Shown: positions 4,514 through 5,299 of the stretch, piece by piece | Position numbering within the stretch: the stretch's first letter is position 1 | Layout of the letters: each line of letters opens with the position of its first letter | NCBI GenBank assembly: GCA_025997795.1 | Contig: BNVB01000108.1 | Coordinates: forward strand, 1 to 5,299 | DNA length: 5,299 nucleotides | Direction: 5' to 3' | From: Spirochaetia bacterium | GTDB taxonomy: Bacteria; Spirochaetota; Spirochaetia; Treponematales; Breznakiellaceae | Position numbers and translations under genes: made by a program | The notes under the pieces: model-generated | The model's database searches: none | Told to the model about the DNA's origin: nothing | What the model saw: the letters and a program-made list of their open reading frames with translations, nothing else

Positions 4514-4806
4514 CGGCCTTATCCCTAAACCTTGACCCTGGCGAATCCGAAGCCCTGTCCCTGTATTGGGAAATATCCGCCGACTATTTGCTTATTGATG
4601 AGAAAAGAGGCCGGATCATAGCGGCAAGAAATGGCATACGGACAGTGGGTACTGTCGGTATTCTGCTATGGGCACAACAAAATGGGCTTATTCCCAAAGT
4701 TAAGCCCTCGCTTGATATTTTGAGACAAAACGATTTTCGTATTTCAGATATTTTGTACCAACAAATTTTGGAGAGGGCCGGGGAATTGTGCGGTCCCTTC
4801 GCATAA
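4500..4806 (+). pseudogene. DUF3368 PIN-type toxin remnant (internal deletion and frameshift)
   Basis: The start is preserved: ATG at 4500, overlapping the antitoxin gene by 14 nt as usual for this pair, encodes MVIVS. An intact gene would continue with an Asp-Thr active-site motif. Instead the frame runs into GLIPKP and a stop at 4533-4535. The C-terminal half of the toxin is recognisable in the next frame from about 4513: NLDPGESEAL, DYLLIDEKRGRIIA, VGTVGILLWAQQNGLIPKVKP and RISDILYQQILERAGE, ending at the TAA 4804-4806. That leaves roughly 97 codons of a protein normally about 155-165 long, so about 60 codons including the first catalytic aspartate and glutamate are gone. Upstream of the remnant its frame has a stop at 4504 and no ATG or GTG before the homology; TTG 4588 has no ribosome site. 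I conclude the toxin is dead. Confidence 0.82.
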
Positions 4807-4818
4807 CTTAACCACAAG

Positions 4819-4833
4819 CTGCCCTGTGGGCAG
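4819..4833. repeat. Short perfect hairpin after the broken toxin gene
   Basis: CTGCCC (4819-4824) and GGGCAG (4828-4833) pair around a TGT loop, 12 nt after the toxin remnant's stop. No T-run follows on either strand (the plus strand continues with C-rich sequence), so it is not a standard intrinsic terminator. It may stabilise a 3' end. Confidence 0.4.
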
Positions 4834-4914
4834 TACCCCCTCCCATTTATCCCCTGTGTAGACATATTTTCTAACAAAATAGCACGAATTCCCCTTCCAA
4901 GTAAGGAAAAACCC

Positions 4915-4943
4915 TTGACATATCTTTTTTCATAAATTAGCAT
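4915..4943 (+). promoter_or_regulatory. Sigma70-type promoter of the lipoprotein gene
   Basis: A perfect TTGACA (4915-4920) is 17 bp from TAGCAT (4938-4943), a 4/6 match. Transcription would start near 4950, leaving a leader of about 215 nt. The region between and after the boxes is strongly AT-rich. The -10 falls in the spacer and arm of a large inverted repeat. Confidence 0.55.
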
Positions 4944-4960
4944 TAAATTTATGAGAAAAG
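4924..4960. promoter_or_regulatory. Inverted repeat with 15-bp arms over the lipoprotein promoter
   Basis: Arm 4924-4938 (CTTTTTTCATAAATT) is the reverse complement of arm 4946-4960 except for one position (T4929 against G4955), with a 7-bp spacer. It spans from just after the -35 box to about 10 bp past the predicted transcription start. This placement fits an operator where a dimeric repressor would block RNA polymerase. As RNA it would be cut by the predicted start site, so a DNA-level role is favoured. The binding protein is unknown. Confidence 0.6.
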
Positions 4961-4985
4961 CCCGTAACTTGGCACGAAAATTGCA

Positions 4986-5000
4986 CTCTCTCTCTCTCTC
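4986..5000. repeat. CT dinucleotide microsatellite, (CT)7C
   Basis: Fifteen bases of uninterrupted CT repeat in the presumed leader, about 35 bp after the predicted transcription start. Dinucleotide tracts of this length can slip during replication and are used for phase variation upstream of surface-protein genes in some bacteria. Whether this one varies is unknown. Confidence 0.7.
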
Positions 5001-5068
5001 ATAGTATCCCTTAACAAAAATTCTTTTCCCACTGAACTTGCCCATAAATTTCTCCGTACCTCACCTCT

Positions 5069-5090
5069 GGTTTCCGCTTTAGCGGAAACC
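5069..5090 (+). repeat. Perfect 9-bp hairpin in the lipoprotein leader (first of three)
   Basis: GGTTTCCGC (5069-5077) pairs fully with GCGGAAACC (5082-5090) around a TTTA tetraloop. It is the strongest fold in the window. No T-run follows, so it is not a terminator. It may be a leader RNA structure or a copy of a dispersed palindromic repeat. Confidence 0.75.
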
Positions 5091-5096
5091 CGGCTG

Positions 5097-5110
5097 TCCC
5101 CTAAAGGGGA
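5097..5110 (+). repeat. Second leader hairpin
   Basis: TCCCC (5097-5101) pairs with GGGGA (5106-5110) around a TAAA loop, six bases after the first hairpin. Its loop is the reverse complement of the first hairpin's TTTA loop, so the two could form a kissing contact. Confidence 0.55.
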
Positions 5111-5127
5111 ATCCTTTTGGTCTCAAA

Positions 5128-5143
5128 CCCTGTCGTGGCAGGG
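5128..5143 (+). repeat. Third leader hairpin, next to the ribosome binding site
   Basis: CCCTG (5128-5132) pairs with CAGGG (5139-5143) around a six-base loop. It ends 9 nt before the Shine-Dalgarno site AGAGGAG (5153-5159), close enough to influence ribosome access. Confidence 0.45.
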
Positions 5144-5166
5144 AAATTTTATAGAGGAGTAAAGAA

Positions 5167-5299
5167 ATGAAAAAGAAAGTACACTTTTTAAGAGGAGCGG
5201 TTTTTACAGCAATGCTGTTTGCGGTGCTGTCCTGCGGCGGCGGGGCAGGCTGGACACCGGAATATGACGTCGGCGACACCGGCCCCGGCGGCGGGAAAA
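5167..5299 (+). CDS. Lipoprotein precursor, 3' end beyond the window
   Basis: Only 44 residues are visible. They form a lipoprotein signal peptide: M-K-K-K at the start, a hydrophobic core (AVFTAMLFAVL) and the lipobox VLSC with C23 as the lipidated cysteine. Leucine at -2 and valine at -3 fit the relaxed lipobox of spirochaetes better than the strict enterobacterial one. The mature chain begins CGGGAGWTPEYDVGDTGPGGG, a glycine-rich flexible linker as often placed between the lipid anchor and the first folded domain. AGAGGAG (5153-5159) lies 7 nt before the ATG, an excellent ribosome site. The protein should be anchored in the inner or outer membrane, facing the periplasm or the surface. The folded domain is outside the window, so the function is unknown. 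The long structured leader upstream suggests regulated expression. Confidence 0.85.
   Translation, partial: MKKKVHFLRGAVFTAMLFAVLSCGGGAGWTPEYDVGDTGPGGGK

Larger units (their letters stand above)
4807..5166. other. 360-bp gene-free region before the lipoprotein gene
   Basis: No credible coding sequence is seen on either strand. The stretch holds the hairpin at 4819-4833, an AT-rich inverted repeat TATTTT/AAAATA (4865-4870 and 4876-4881), a promoter with a large dyad (4915-4960), a CT dinucleotide tract (4986-5000) and three hairpins (5069-5143). If the promoter is right, the last 215 bases are the 5' leader of the lipoprotein mRNA. A long minus-strand open frame crosses part of the region, but it has no domain and runs antisense to the toxin remnant. 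Confidence 0.6.

Noticed and set aside
4588..4806. Toxin C-terminal half as a separate functional gene from TTG 4588
   Set aside because: No Shine-Dalgarno site precedes the TTG. The conserved LDPGESEAL segment upstream would be excluded, and half the active site is missing, so decay is the simpler reading.
4819..4833. Intrinsic terminator after the toxin remnant
   Set aside because: The hairpin is good, but no T-run follows on either strand, so it is listed only as a hairpin.
4584..5045. Minus-strand open frame of 153 codons opposite the toxin remnant and the AT-rich region
   Set aside because: It is antisense to sequence that clearly encodes DUF3368 residues in the other direction. It has no domain, and its start region falls in the leader of the lipoprotein gene without a ribosome site.
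4986..5143. CRISPR-like or tandem-repeat array in the intergenic region
   Set aside because: The three hairpins differ in sequence and spacing, and the CT tract is a simple dinucleotide run. There is no repeated unit with spacers.
1..5299. tRNA, rRNA or insertion-sequence genes
   Set aside because: No cloverleaf-like segment, rRNA sequence, transposase motif or paired terminal inverted repeats could be seen on reading both strands.

Overview
The window is bacterial and reads like a spirochaete chromosome, most likely a Treponema relative. This rests on protein style, the relaxed lipobox of the last gene and abundant small palindromes, not on a database match, so it is a moderate inference. 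Base composition is mixed. The metK and arfB stretches are GC-rich, while the toxin-antitoxin genes and the last intergenic region are clearly richer in AT.

Left part (1-2248, plus strand). The 3' part of metK (S-adenosylmethionine synthetase) ends at a good intrinsic terminator. A sigma70-type promoter with a 22-bp dyad over its -10 follows. It starts a compact three-gene unit: a Phd/YefM-type antitoxin, a PIN-domain (VapC-type) toxin whose GTG start overlaps the antitoxin stop, and arfB, a GGQ-bearing stalled-ribosome rescue hydrolase 21 nt downstream.

Middle (2258-4058, minus strand). A tight operon runs towards arfB: an HxlR-family regulator with a TTG start and an N-terminal cysteine, a flavodoxin-fold protein with a Sec signal peptide, and a DUF4405-like six-helix membrane protein. 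The membrane protein has two His pairs each 14 residues apart, as expected for a bis-heme b cytochrome. Together they look like a regulated extracytoplasmic electron-transfer module. Its probable terminator lies inside the 3' end of arfB.

Right part (4059-5299). A 191-bp divergent intergenic region separates hxlR from a UPF0175-family antitoxin gene. The partner of that antitoxin, a DUF3368 PIN-type toxin, is broken: the first five codons remain, joined out of frame to the C-terminal half. A 360-bp gene-free stretch follows. It holds a promoter with a 15-bp-arm inverted repeat, a (CT)7 tract and three successive hairpins. It leads into a lipoprotein gene cut by the window edge.

Main themes: one intact and one decaying PIN-type toxin-antitoxin locus within about 3.8 kb, a toxin operon that appears to include a ribosome rescue factor, a putative exported flavodoxin/cytochrome b pair, and an elaborately structured lipoprotein leader.
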